This document shows, one piece after another, positions 40,866-49,353 of a stretch of 64,000 nucleotides of DNA. Each line of letters opens with the position of its first letter. Position 1 is the stretch's first letter. Below the pieces are notes generated by a model. That model was not told where the DNA came from. It did not search any database and saw only the letters and a list, made by a program, of their open reading frames with translations. Both the position numbers and the translations under genes were made by a program. Origin of the DNA: Arthrobacter sp. S39 (lineage in GTDB: Bacteria > Actinomycetota > Actinomycetes > Actinomycetales > Micrococcaceae); the NCBI RefSeq assembly GCF_004320525.1, contig NZ_SIHX01000013.1, positions 1-64,000 on the forward strand, given 5' to 3'.

Positions 40866-41956
40866 CGGTTGCAGAGCAGCTGCGCCTTGAACAGACCGGA
40901 TACGTGGCGGCTGTCGCCGGTGAACTGACGGACTTCCTGACCACGCGCCAATCCGTGATGACGGCCATTTCCCCGGACATCGATCCCATCATGGGTTCCA
41001 TCTCCAACCTGGTCACCGGCGGCAAACGGCTCCGGGCCCTGATGTGCTACTGGGGCTGGCGGGGAGCCGGCGGGGAAGCCGGGGCCAGCCAAATTGTGAC
41101 TGCAGGCTCGGCGCTCGAGCTCTTCCAGGCGGCGGCGCTCATCCATGACGACATCATCGACCGGTCCGACACACGTCGGGGCGGGCCCAGCGTCCACCGC
41201 CGCTTTAGCCAGCTGCACACGGCACAGGGGTGGGCCCTGGACAACGAGAGGTTCGGCCACGCCGCTGCCATCCTGACCGGCGACCTGTGCCTGTCCTTCA
41301 GTGAGGAAGCCTTCACGGACATCGGCGAAAAAGCCGCTTCCGGGAGCAGGGCCCGGCTGATCTTCAACCTCATGCGGGCCGAGGTTATGGCCGGCCAGTA
41401 CCTGGACATCCTCGAAGAAGTGGCCGGACCTGTCCGGGACAGGGCCGGGGCCGTGTCCCGGGCGCAGTCCATCATCCGCTTCAAGTCCGCCAAGTACTCC
41501 ACTGAGCATCCCCTGGCACTGGGCGGCGCACTTGCGGGAGCCTCCAACGAGCTTCTCCGCGGGTACTCCGCCTTCGCGCTTCCGCTGGGTGAGGCCTTCC
41601 AGTTGCGCGACGACGTCCTGGGCGTCTTCGGCGACCCCGTCACCACGGGAAAGCCCGCCGGCGATGACCTCCGCGAGGGGAAGCGAACCGTTCTGGTGGC
41701 GCTGGCCCTGGACCAGGCAACGGCTGAAGAATCCGCCTTCATCGACGCCAAGCTCGGAAGCCCGGATCTCGGCGACGCAGACATCGCCGAGATCCGCCGC
41801 ATCATCGAAGAATCCGGAGCCCTGCAGGCAACCGAAGTCCTGATTGGCGAATTCGGGGCAGCCGCGTTTGACGCGCTGGAACAACTGGAACTGGACGAAT
41901 TGCCCAAGACAGCCCTCCGCAGGCTGGCCGAGGCAACCGTCAGCCGGGCATCCTGA
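40862..41956 (+). CDS. Polyprenyl (isoprenyl diphosphate) synthetase, 364 aa
   Basis: The trans-isoprenyl diphosphate synthase builds a prenyl chain from IPP and an allylic primer, for menaquinone or carotenoid precursors. The first aspartate-rich motif is in LIHDDIIDRSDTRRGGPSVHR, the second in FQLRDDVLGVFGDP, and the KSAKYS and GKPAGDDLREGKRTVL blocks are typical. The chain length cannot be fixed from what I can see. In M. tuberculosis the gene next to Rv2175c/pknL is also an isoprenyl synthase (idsA2), so this order is conserved. It starts in a GTGA overlap with the lipoprotein gene. Confidence 0.93.
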   Translation: MTVAEQLRLEQTGYVAAVAGELTDFLTTRQSVMTAISPDIDPIMGSISNLVTGGKRLRALMCYWGWRGAGGEAGASQIVTAGSALELFQAAALIHDDIIDRSDTRRGGPSVHRRFSQLHTAQGWALDNERFGHAAAILTGDLCLSFSEEAFTDIGEKAASGSRARLIFNLMRAEVMAGQYLDILEEVAGPVRDRAGAVSRAQSIIRFKSAKYSTEHPLALGGALAGASNELLRGYSAFALPLGEAFQLRDDVLGVFGDPVTTGKPAGDDLREGKRTVLVALALDQATAEESAFIDAKLGSPDLGDADIAEIRRIIEESGALQATEVLIGEFGAAAFDALEQLELDELPKTALRRLAEATVSRAS

Positions 41957-41965
41957 AAATTCCGG

Positions 41966-42319
41966 CTACCAGGCCAGCGTTTGGGCGCGGCGGCGGATTT
42001 CCGTTTTGCGGCCTTCACGGAGGGCATCGATAGGCCGACCGCGCAATGATTCGTCGGCAGTAAAAAGCCAGACAATCAGGTCTTCGTCTGAATAGCCGGC
42101 ATCCGACAGCACCACAATGGTGCCCTTAAGGCTGTCCACCACGTGACCGTCCTGGATAAATTCCGCGGGGACACACCGGATTCGCCGTTCCCCCACGCGC
42201 AGCGCGGCCAGCGCCCGCTCATCAAGGAGACTGTGGACTTTCGTAATTGAAACGTCCAACAACTGCGCGACATCAGGCAAGGGCAGCCACTCGCCAACAA
42301 GGCTTTCTACGTTACTCAC
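41966..42319 (-). CDS. Rv2175c-family DNA-binding protein, 117 aa
   Basis: This small helix-turn-helix protein matches the mycobacterial Rv2175c family. The N-terminal GEWLPLPDVAQLLDVSITKVHSLLDERAL is a winged-HTH/MerR-like helix pair, and a compact domain with EFIQDGHVVDSLKGTIVVLSDAGYSDEDLIVWLF follows. In M. tuberculosis Rv2175c is a substrate of kinase PknL encoded next door, and phosphorylation alters DNA binding. Here a PASTA kinase lies 1.7 kb away, beyond the LysM gene. The start is GTG at 42319. It is convergent with the polyprenyl synthetase and divergent from the LysM gene, sharing the repeat-rich region between them. Confidence 0.9.
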   Translation of the reverse strand: MSNVESLVGEWLPLPDVAQLLDVSITKVHSLLDERALAALRVGERRIRCVPAEFIQDGHVVDSLKGTIVVLSDAGYSDEDLIVWLFTADESLRGRPIDALREGRKTEIRRRAQTLAW

Positions 42320-42456
42320 GGATCAAGGTTGCCATGACGTGCACCCTGGCGCCTAGTCGCCGCCATTCCGGCGGATGCATCAGCGGGCGACACTCCAAAA
42401 AATTCCTGTTGTCAGCCTTTAGAGAATTCTTGTGCTAATTGCCAATCCGTGAGAGA

Positions 42457-42528
42457 TTCACATAGATCACATTGGTAACAGCAATAACTTAAGTAACACT
42501 AGAAGCATTATTAACACAGGCAACACCC
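42457..42528 (+). promoter_or_regulatory. Eight tandem 9-bp imperfect repeats upstream of the LysM gene (MtrA-like array)
   Basis: Reading in register every nine bases: TTCACATAG, ATCACATTG, GTAACAGCA, ATAACTTAA, GTAACACTA, GAAGCATTA, TTAACACAG, GCAACACCC. Column 5 is C in all eight; column 4 is A in seven; column 6 is A in seven. MtrA, the actinobacterial response regulator of cell-wall hydrolase genes, is known to bind 9-bp direct repeats of the type GTCACAGCG or GTAAC-N4-GTAAC. The array ends about 30 bases before the ATG. Confidence 0.55.
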
Positions 42529-42560
42529 ACCGCTCCGCAGTTGAGAAGAGGATTCCTTCC

Positions 42561-43946
42561 ATGACGACGTCCCGCTCGCCACAGCAGCCACCCAGGCCGA
42601 GCCTGCCGAAGATAGCCGCTACGACGGCGGCGCTCCCTGCGGTTATCCTGTCGTCACTGGCCCTTGCCCACCCTGCCGAGGCTGTTGCCCCCGCCCGCAC
42701 GATCCCTGCCACCCTTGTGGCGGCCATGAAGGCCCAGGCAGCCGCTGCCACGGCTGCCGTTATCCCGGCCGCCTCGGTTTCGACGACGATTCCGTCCGCG
42801 TTCCGGCCTGCCCAGCCGTCCGTCCCCTCCGAATACACCATCGCCCGGGGCGACACCATCAGCAGCATCGCCGGAAAGCACGGCTTGGATACCTACGAGG
42901 TGCTCAAGCTGAACAATCTCCAGCCAAACACCATCATCTACCCGGGCCAGAAGATCAGGCTCTCAGGTTCGGGCAGTGCGCCCGCCGCAACTCCTGCTGC
43001 CCCGGCGCCGGCGCCGCTGGCCACGTCCGGTGCAACCTACACCGTCAAGTCCGGCGATACGCTCAGCGCCATCGCCTCCAGGCACGGAGTGGGCCTTTCG
43101 GAAATCTTCGGCTGGAACGGCCTGAACATGCGTTCCATCATTTACCCCGGCCAGAAGATCAAAGTGAACGCCGGAGATGCCGCGCCGGCTGCAGCTCCTG
43201 CGCCCACGCTCCAGCCCGCGTCCGCACCCGCGGCGCCGGCACCCGCTGCTCCGGCGCCTGCCGCCCCCACCGGTTCCTATACGGTAAAGGCCGGCGACAC
43301 CCTCAGCGCCATTGCTTCCAAGCACGGCGTGAAGCTTTCCGACGTCCTGTCCGCAAACCAGCTGAGCCTGTCCAGCGTCATTTACCCAGGCAACAAGCTG
43401 GTCATCCCCGGCGCCGCCGTTCAGCCGGCCGCCACGCAGCCGGCCGCGAATGTCACTCCCCTGGTGCCGAGTTCGTTCCTCGGATTCACCTACCCCGCGG
43501 CAGTGGTCAGCTCAGCCAACGAAAATAAGGCGCTGCTCAACGCATCTCCCGTTCCTTCCCGGGACCAGATGCGGGCCATCGTGGCGGACACCGCACGGGC
43601 CATGGGTGTGGAACCGGCACTGGCCCTGGCTTTTGCCTACCAGGAATCCGGTTTCAACCAGCGCGCCGTCTCCCCTGCGAACGCCATCGGCACCATGCAG
43701 GTCATTCCGTCCTCCGGCCAGTGGGCCTCGGACCTGGTGGGACGCAAGCTCAACCTGCTGGATCCGTACGACAACGCGACCGCAGGCGTAGCGATCATCC
43801 GCCAGCTGATCGCCACCAGCAAGGACCGCGACACCGCGATCGCCGGCTACTACCAGGGCCAGTATTCCGTCAGCAAGTACGGAATGTACGACGACACCAA
43901 AACATACGTGGAGGCCATCAAGGCGCACGAAAAGAACTTCGGCTAG
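42561..43946 (+). CDS. Secreted triple-LysM lytic transglycosylase, 461 aa
   Basis: This is a predicted secreted peptidoglycan hydrolase. An N-terminal hydrophobic segment (ALPAVILSSLALAHPAEAVA, about residues 26-45) looks like a signal peptide. Three LysM glycan-binding modules follow near residues 90-133 (EYTIARGDTISSIAGKHG), 158-201 (TYTVKSGDTLSAIASRHG) and 237-280, joined by Ala/Pro linkers. The C-terminal domain (residues about 330-461) has the soluble lytic transglycosylase pattern with the catalytic Glu in FAYQESGFNQRAVSPANAIG near residue 360 and MQVIPSSGQW. GAGG lies upstream of the ATG. The direct-repeat array upstream suggests control by MtrAB. Confidence 0.92.
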   Translation: MTTSRSPQQPPRPSLPKIAATTAALPAVILSSLALAHPAEAVAPARTIPATLVAAMKAQAAAATAAVIPAASVSTTIPSAFRPAQPSVPSEYTIARGDTISSIAGKHGLDTYEVLKLNNLQPNTIIYPGQKIRLSGSGSAPAATPAAPAPAPLATSGATYTVKSGDTLSAIASRHGVGLSEIFGWNGLNMRSIIYPGQKIKVNAGDAAPAAAPAPTLQPASAPAAPAPAAPAPAAPTGSYTVKAGDTLSAIASKHGVKLSDVLSANQLSLSSVIYPGNKLVIPGAAVQPAATQPAANVTPLVPSSFLGFTYPAAVVSSANENKALLNASPVPSRDQMRAIVADTARAMGVEPALALAFAYQESGFNQRAVSPANAIGTMQVIPSSGQWASDLVGRKLNLLDPYDNATAGVAIIRQLIATSKDRDTAIAGYYQGQYSVSKYGMYDDTKTYVEAIKAHEKNFG

Positions 43947-43994
43947 GCCACCAAGCCCAACGCCCGGTCCCGGAAGGGACGTGGCATGCGCGGT

Positions 43995-44039
43995 AACGAT
44001 ACGGGTCCGGATCGCATGTTGATTCGGGCCCGTTTCGTT
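43995..44039 (+). terminator. Stem-loop after the LysM gene
   Basis: AACGA-T-ACGGG-T-CCGGATC pairs with GATTCGG-G-CCCGT-T-TCGTT, about 22 bp with one mismatch and two wobbles, loop GCATGTT. It lies between the LysM stop and the pknL promoter. Confidence 0.6.
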
Positions 44040-44046
44040 GCGGGAT

Positions 44047-44052
44047 TAGGAT
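44047..44052 (+). promoter_or_regulatory. -10 element, leaderless start of the PASTA kinase gene
   Basis: TAGGAT is followed by CGTAGG (six bases) and the GTG at 44059. Confidence 0.5.
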
Positions 44053-44058
44053 CGTAGG

Positions 44059-46122
44059 GTGCAGGAACACGTGTCTGACCGACTTGTTGGAACGCTGGTG
44101 GATAACCGCTACGCCGTCCAGTCCAAGCTCGCGCGCGGCGGAATGTCCACCGTTTACCTGGCAACGGACCTGCGGCTGGAACGCGACGTCGCACTCAAAG
44201 TACTCCACCCGCACCTCGCCGGCGACGATACCTTCCTGGGCAGGCTGGGCCGTGAAGCGAAGGCAGCGGCCCGGCTTTCCCACTCCCACGTTGTGGGTGT
44301 CCTCGACCAGGGCAACGACGGCCAGACGGCCTACCTCGTCATGGAGTACATCAAAGGCCATACGCTCCGGGACGTCATTAGGTCCAAGGGCGCGTTGCCT
44401 CCCCGGCTCGGCCTGGCACTCATAGATCCCGTCGTCGAAGGACTGGCGGCGGCGCACACCGCCGGCATGATCCACCGCGACATCAAGCCCGAAAACGTCC
44501 TGATCGCCGACGACGGCCGGATCAAACTGGGGGACTTTGGCCTGGCACGTGCCGTCACCACGTCCACCAGCACGGGTGCACTGATCGGCACCGTGGCCTA
44601 TCTTTCCCCCGAACTGGTGCTGGGAAACCAGGCCGACGCCCGGAGTGACATCTACTCGGTCGGGATCATGCTGTACGAAATGCTGACCGGCCAGCAGCCC
44701 TTCAGCGGCGAGGTCCCCATCCAGGTTGCGTACCAGCACGTGAACGGCACGGTGGGGCCGCCGTCGGCCCTGGTCCCGGGCCTGGCCGCCGAAGTCGATG
44801 AACTGGTGCAGTGGTGTACCTCCAACGACCCCGAGAACAGGCCCGTGGACGGTACCGCCCTGCTCCAGGAACTCCGCCATATCCGCACCAACCTCACGGA
44901 CCGCGAATTGGACCTCCAGCCGCCGGCAGCGCTCGACCACGGCGCGCAGAATCCCACTGAAATCATCACCCGCCCCAGCCACCCCACGACGGTGATGTCA
45001 CCGCTGGCGCGGCCCGAAAGACAACCACAGATTGCGTCTGCCCTGTCCGGGGATTATGCAACCACGGCCCTTCCCAGTGCCCCGGCCGCACAGCACACGG
45101 CGGCGTACTCCCCCTACCCGGACACCACGCCCGCTCCCCTGACCAAGCGCGCCCGGCGCAAGGCGGACAAGGAAGCCGAAAAGGCAAGGTCCCGGGCGGC
45201 CGCTACTCCGCTCAGGTCCCTGCGGGAAGGCAACCCCCGGCGCCGTGGCGCCCTGTGGGTGGTCATCCTGATCATCGCGGCGCTGCTGGCCACCGGGGCA
45301 GGCTGGTTCTTTGGCATGGGCCCGGGATCCCCAGCGACCATCCCCGCCGTCGCGAACAAAACGGTGGCGCAGGCCCAACTGCTGCTGAGCGATGCCGGGT
45401 TCCAGTCCAGCACGCGTGACGTTTTTGACGATGACGTCCCCTCCGGGCTGGTAGTTGGAACGGAGCCCGGGGCCGGCACGGAGATCCGGAAATTCCAGCC
45501 GGTGGCCTTGTTTGTCTCCAAGGGGCCCCAGCTGTTTGAGCTGCCGAAACTGACCGGACAAACGCTGGAGCAGGCCAAGACGGAACTGAACAAGGCCGAG
45601 ATGGCCCTGGGCACCATCACCGAGCAATTCGATGAGGGCGTTGCCGCCGGCGTTGTGCTCGCCCAGGACCCGGCATCCGGGACCCCCGCCCGGCACGGCA
45701 CCGCGGTGGCCCTGGCCGTCTCCAAGGGTCCCCAGCCCATTCCCGTGCCGTCCGTCGTCGGGATGGACGAGAACGACGCCGTCGATGCCATCGAGGCAGC
45801 CGGGCTGAAGGCAGAAGTAGCCAAGGACGAAGTCAACGACAAGAAGGTGCCCAAGGGCGCAGTGGCCAGCCAGTCGCCGTCGAACGGCACCCTCACCCGG
45901 GGCGGCACGGTGACGCTCACCATCTCAGATGGCCCGAAGATGGTTAGGGTTCCCAGCTACGTGGGCAAGCAGGCCAAAGAAGCCGAACAGGCTCTGCGCC
46001 AGCTCGGCTTCGAAGTGAAAGTGAACAACGTCCTCGGCGGCTTCTTCGGAACCGTCCGGGACCAGGACCCGGTTAACAAAGACGTTCCCGAGGGATCAGT
46101 CATTACCCTGACGGTGGTGTAG
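44059..46122 (+). CDS. PASTA-domain Ser/Thr protein kinase (PknL-like), 687 aa
   Basis: This is a membrane receptor-type kinase that senses cell-wall fragments or lipid II. The kinase domain (residues about 15-275) has the glycine loop LARGGMSTVY, the Lys in VALKVLHPHL, catalytic HRDIKPENVL, GDFGLARAV and an activation loop with TSTSTGALIGTVAYLSPE. A 120-residue Pro/Ala/basic juxtamembrane region precedes a membrane segment near 400-421 (WVVILIIAALLATGAGWFF). Four PASTA domains fill the rest. The position between an Rv2175c homologue and aroG matches M. tuberculosis pknL, although Mtb PknL lacks PASTA domains, so the naming is by locus. Confidence 0.93.
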   Translation: MQEHVSDRLVGTLVDNRYAVQSKLARGGMSTVYLATDLRLERDVALKVLHPHLAGDDTFLGRLGREAKAAARLSHSHVVGVLDQGNDGQTAYLVMEYIKGHTLRDVIRSKGALPPRLGLALIDPVVEGLAAAHTAGMIHRDIKPENVLIADDGRIKLGDFGLARAVTTSTSTGALIGTVAYLSPELVLGNQADARSDIYSVGIMLYEMLTGQQPFSGEVPIQVAYQHVNGTVGPPSALVPGLAAEVDELVQWCTSNDPENRPVDGTALLQELRHIRTNLTDRELDLQPPAALDHGAQNPTEIITRPSHPTTVMSPLARPERQPQIASALSGDYATTALPSAPAAQHTAAYSPYPDTTPAPLTKRARRKADKEAEKARSRAAATPLRSLREGNPRRRGALWVVILIIAALLATGAGWFFGMGPGSPATIPAVANKTVAQAQLLLSDAGFQSSTRDVFDDDVPSGLVVGTEPGAGTEIRKFQPVALFVSKGPQLFELPKLTGQTLEQAKTELNKAEMALGTITEQFDEGVAAGVVLAQDPASGTPARHGTAVALAVSKGPQPIPVPSVVGMDENDAVDAIEAAGLKAEVAKDEVNDKKVPKGAVASQSPSNGTLTRGGTVTLTISDGPKMVRVPSYVGKQAKEAEQALRQLGFEVKVNNVLGGFFGTVRDQDPVNKDVPEGSVITLTVV

Positions 46123-46148
46123 CGCGGCCGGCCCGTGCCGGCAGACGC

Positions 46149-46192
46149 AAAAGGATGCCTCCCGTGACGCGAAGTCCGGGAGGCATCCTTTT
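46149..46192. terminator. Bidirectional terminator between the kinase gene and aroG
   Basis: AAAAGGATGCCTCCC (46149-46163) pairs perfectly with GGGAGGCATCCTTTT (46178-46192): a 15-bp stem ending in A4/T4 on both sides, between convergent genes. Confidence 0.85.
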
Positions 46193-46212
46193 CGACTGAA
46201 AAACGACGGCGG

Positions 46213-47604
46213 TCAGTGCTTGGAGAGTGCCCCTGCGACCAGGAACGCCATTTCGAGCGACTGCATGTGGTTCAGCCGCGGATCGCACACAGACTCGTAA
46301 CGGTCCAGGAACGCCTCCTGGTCCACGGGGTCGGCGCCGCCAAGGCATTCGGCGACGTCGTCGCCGGTCATCTCGACATGCAGGCCACCGGGAACCGTGC
46401 CCAGGCCATGGTGGACCTCGAAGAAGCCGCGGACTTCGTCAATGACGTCGTCGAAGTTGCGCGTTTTGTAGCCGTTCGGCGAGGTGACGGTGTTGCCGTG
46501 CATCGGATCGGTGACCCAGAGGACCTGGGCGCCGGAGGCGGTAACCTTCTCGACGACGGCGGGCAGCTTCTCCCGGATGTTCTTCGCGCCCATGCGGGTG
46601 ATGAAGGTAAGCCGTCCGGGCTCACGCTCGGGGTCCAGCTTGTCGATAAGGCGGAGGGCATCATCGCCTGTGGTGGAGGGGCCGAGCTTGACGCCGATCG
46701 GGTTCCGCACGCGTGAGAGGAAGTCGATGTGCGCGTGGTCCAGCTCGCGGGTGCGCTCCCCGATCCACAGGAAGTGGGCCGAAGTGTCGTACGGGAATCC
46801 GGTCCGGGAGTCGATGCGCGTCAGCGCCCGCTCGTAGTCAAGCAGCAGGGCCTCGTGGCTGGCGAAGAACTCCACACGCTTGAGCGCCTCAAAGTCGGCG
46901 CCGCAGGAGGCCATGAACTTGATGGCCCGATCGATATCGCGGGCCAGGGACTCGTAGCGCGCGTGCGCCGGGTTCTCGGTGAAGCCCTTGTTCCAGTGGT
47001 GGACCAGCCGGAGGTCGGCGAAGCCGCCCTGTGTGAACGCCCTGATGAGGTTCAGGGTGGATGCCGAGGTGTGGTAAGCCCGGAGCATCCGGGCTGCGTC
47101 GTGGCCACGGGATTCGGGCGTGAAGTCGTAGCCGTTGACGATGTCGCCGCGGTAGGCGGGGAGCGTGACGCCGTCGCGGGTTTCGTCGTTCGAGGACCGG
47201 GGCTTGGCAAACTGGCCTGCCATCCTGCCCATCTTGATCACGGGCATGGCCGCGCCGTAGGTGAGGACCACCGCCATCTGCAGGATGGTCCTGACACGGG
47301 CGCTGATCTTGTCCGCGGTGGCGGCTTCGAAGGTTTCAGCGCAGTCGCCGCCCTGAAGCAGGAAAGCCTTGCCCTGGGCGGCGGCGGCCAGCCTTTCGCG
47401 GAGGATGTCCACCTCACCGGCGAAAACCAGCGGCGGGAGCACGGACAGCTCCTTGACCGAAGAGTCGAAGACGTCCTTGTCCTGCCAGCTGGGCTGCTGG
47501 GAGATGGGGAGGTCCCGCCAGTCATCCAGGCCTGGATAATTGGCGGCGCCGCTCTGGGCGGTACTGGACAGCGAGAAGGCGGGTTTTGCGGATAGCTCAG
47601 TCAC
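46213..47604 (-). CDS. aroG: 3-deoxy-7-phosphoheptulonate (DAHP) synthase, class II
   Basis: The enzyme condenses phosphoenolpyruvate and erythrose-4-phosphate, the entry to aromatic amino acids. It is the plant/actinobacterial class II type: DDWRDLPISQQPSW, FLLQGGDCAETFE, RMAGQFAKPRSS, ESRGHDAARMLRAYHTSAST, HFLWIGERTREL, GVKLGPSTT and WVTDPMHGNT are all present. The open frame starts at ATG 47607, but TACTCT ends exactly six bases before the GTG at 47604, so initiation there (MTELSAKPAF) is more likely; the difference is one residue. M. tuberculosis aroG is also next to pknL. Confidence 0.96.
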   Translation of the reverse strand: MTELSAKPAFSLSSTAQSGAANYPGLDDWRDLPISQQPSWQDKDVFDSSVKELSVLPPLVFAGEVDILRERLAAAAQGKAFLLQGGDCAETFEAATADKISARVRTILQMAVVLTYGAAMPVIKMGRMAGQFAKPRSSNDETRDGVTLPAYRGDIVNGYDFTPESRGHDAARMLRAYHTSASTLNLIRAFTQGGFADLRLVHHWNKGFTENPAHARYESLARDIDRAIKFMASCGADFEALKRVEFFASHEALLLDYERALTRIDSRTGFPYDTSAHFLWIGERTRELDHAHIDFLSRVRNPIGVKLGPSTTGDDALRLIDKLDPEREPGRLTFITRMGAKNIREKLPAVVEKVTASGAQVLWVTDPMHGNTVTSPNGYKTRNFDDVIDEVRGFFEVHHGLGTVPGGLHVEMTGDDVAECLGGADPVDQEAFLDRYESVCDPRLNHMQSLEMAFLVAGALSKH

Positions 47605-47610
47605 CATCTA

Positions 47611-47616
47611 AGAGTA
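47611..47616 (-). promoter_or_regulatory. -10 element, leaderless start of aroG
   Basis: TACTCT, then TAGATG, then GTG at 47604. The ATG contained in the spacer is only three bases from the hexamer. Confidence 0.5.
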
Positions 47617-47675
47617 GTGTCACTGGGCGGCATCCGGACACCCGGCCGTCACGCGCGGGGGCGACCGGCGTCACA

Positions 47676-48452
47676 TCATCCGGCGGCCGGCGTCCCGTCG
47701 TCGTCCTGCGGCTCCGGTGCGGCAAGGCCGCCGGAAGTATCAGCGGCCGTGTCCGTCGCCGGCTTGTCCTGCTTGCCCGCAAGCCGGAGTTTCACCACGG
47801 CGGCATATTCGTCCACGTACTCCTGGCCGGAAAGACGCATCAGCTCGAACATGATCTCGTCAGTTACCTTGCGCTGCACCACGCGGTCTTCGGCCTGCTC
47901 CCGGTATTGGCTGAAGTCCAGCGGCTCCCCGAAGATCATGCCGATGCGGCGGATGTTGGGCAGGCGTTTGCCGATGGGCTGGACCTTGTCCGTACCGATC
48001 ATGGCCACCGGAATGACGGGGACACCGGCCTGCAGGGCCAGCCGGGCCACACCGACCTTGCCGCGGTAGAGGCGGGCGTCCGGGCTGCGGGTGCCCTCGG
48101 GGTAGATTCCCAGCAGACCACCGCCGGTCAGGACGTCCATGCCGGCGTTGAGCGAAACAGCCGACGCCGCGCCGCCCGACCTGTCCATGGGAAGTTGGTT
48201 GGTCAGCCGGAAAAACAACGCCGTGAGGCGGCCTTTGAGCCCGGTGCCGGTGAAGTACTCGGACTTCGCCAGGAAGATCACCGGCCGGGGCACCATCAGC
48301 GGCATAAAAATCGAATCGGAAAACGACAAATGGTTGGAGGCGATGATGGCTGCGCCCTCCGCCGGGACGTTGTCCAGGCCTTTGACCCAGGGGCGGAACA
48401 GGAGCCGCAGCACCGGACCCAGAAAGATCCTTTTCATGACCCAATAAAACAC
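47676..48452 (-). CDS. PlsC-like 1-acylglycerol-3-phosphate acyltransferase, 258 aa
   Basis: This membrane-associated acyltransferase probably acylates lysophosphatidic acid to phosphatidic acid. Motif I is AIIASNHLSFSDSIFMP (NHxxxxD), motif II FFRLTNQLPMDRSG, motif III LGIYPEGTRSPDARLYRGK and motif IV VPVIPVAMIG. The C-terminal 30 residues are disordered (Pro/Asp/Ala). The GTG at 48452 has GAGAGG upstream; the ATG at 48437 would remove five residues. The M. tuberculosis counterpart Rv2182c is in the same region relative to aroG. It is divergent from the hydrolase pair. Confidence 0.9.
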   Translation of the reverse strand: MFYWVMKRIFLGPVLRLLFRPWVKGLDNVPAEGAAIIASNHLSFSDSIFMPLMVPRPVIFLAKSEYFTGTGLKGRLTALFFRLTNQLPMDRSGGAASAVSLNAGMDVLTGGGLLGIYPEGTRSPDARLYRGKVGVARLALQAGVPVIPVAMIGTDKVQPIGKRLPNIRRIGMIFGEPLDFSQYREQAEDRVVQRKVTDEIMFELMRLSGQEYVDEYAAVVKLRLAGKQDKPATDTAADTSGGLAAPEPQDDDGTPAAG

Positions 48453-48564
48453 GCGACGAACCTCTCGAAGAAGGCGGCAGGCCCGGGCTCAGCGGGGCAG
48501 GGCCAGGAATCCAATGCCACCCTACTCTAGTGAGATTTATCGGGAACAGTGACACGATGGAGTC

Positions 48565-49353
48565 ATGACAGAAAGCAGCATCCCGCCCCGGCCTGCCGCT
48601 TTCAGCTACCCGGGCCACGGACCCAATGCCGGCACCGGCATCGCCATCTGCCACGGGTTCACCGGGAGTCCCCTAAGTGTCCTGCCCTGGGCGGAACATC
48701 TCGCGGCCCAGGGCTTCGCCGTCTCGGTGCCGCTCCTTCCAGGGCACGGGACGGACTGGCGCCAGCTGGCCCGCTCCACCTGGCCTGATTGGCAGCGCAC
48801 CTTTGAAGCCGCCTACCTTGACCTCGCCGCACGCACGGAAACCTGCTACGTGGCCGGCCTGTCCATGGGCGGGGCCATCGCGCTGCTGACTGCATCCCGG
48901 CATTCGGTGGCGGGCGTGTCCGTGGTCAACCCCGGCCTGAGTTTCTATGACCGCCGGGTGCGGGTCATCGGCCTGCTCAAGTACTTCCAGCAGACCACGC
49001 TTCCCATCCAGGAGGACGAGTCCACGGCGGCCGTCACCGATGACGGGGACTATTCACGGACGCCCCTGGCCGCTGTCCACCAGCTCAAGAAGCTCTTCGG
49101 CGCAAGCATCCGCGGCCTGCCACGGGTCACGGCGCCGGTCCAGGTATTCAAGTCACGGACCGATGCCGTGGTTCCCCCGTCGTCGCTGGCCATGCTGAGG
49201 CGACGTTTGGGCGGGCACCTGGTGGAGGTCGTGGAGCTGCACCACAGCAGCCATGTGGCCACACTGGACGCCGACGCCCCCGAAATTTTTGCGAAATCCA
49301 CCTCGTTTTTCCTTCAGCACGCCCACCGCCCCATCACGTCGGAGAGTTCATGA
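48565..49353 (+). CDS. Alpha/beta hydrolase (esterase/monoacylglycerol lipase-like), 262 aa
   Basis: The protein has the oxyanion-hole HGFTGSP, the nucleophile elbow CYVAGLSMGGAIAL (Ser), the acid in FKSRTDAVVPPSS (Asp) and the catalytic His in LHHSSHVATLDADAP, the Est30/monoglyceride-lipase pattern. A carboxylester of a fatty acid is the likely substrate, but it is not proven. GGAG is nine bases before the ATG; CACGAT six bases before it is a possible degenerate -10. The next gene is a clear paralogue that starts in an ATGA overlap with this stop. Confidence 0.88.
   Translation: MTESSIPPRPAAFSYPGHGPNAGTGIAICHGFTGSPLSVLPWAEHLAAQGFAVSVPLLPGHGTDWRQLARSTWPDWQRTFEAAYLDLAARTETCYVAGLSMGGAIALLTASRHSVAGVSVVNPGLSFYDRRVRVIGLLKYFQQTTLPIQEDESTAAVTDDGDYSRTPLAAVHQLKKLFGASIRGLPRVTAPVQVFKSRTDAVVPPSSLAMLRRRLGGHLVEVVELHHSSHVATLDADAPEIFAKSTSFFLQHAHRPITSESS

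Noticed and set aside
42448..42462. CRP/GlxR-like site CGTGA-N5-TCACA upstream of the LysM gene
   Set aside because: The known site needs six bases between half-sites (TGTGA-N6-TCACA). Here there are five, and part of it is explained by the 9-bp repeat array.
42320..42560. Possible c-di-AMP (ydaO) riboswitch, often found before actinobacterial wall hydrolase genes
   Set aside because: The leader after the repeat array is only about 30 bases long and I could not find the conserved riboswitch core.
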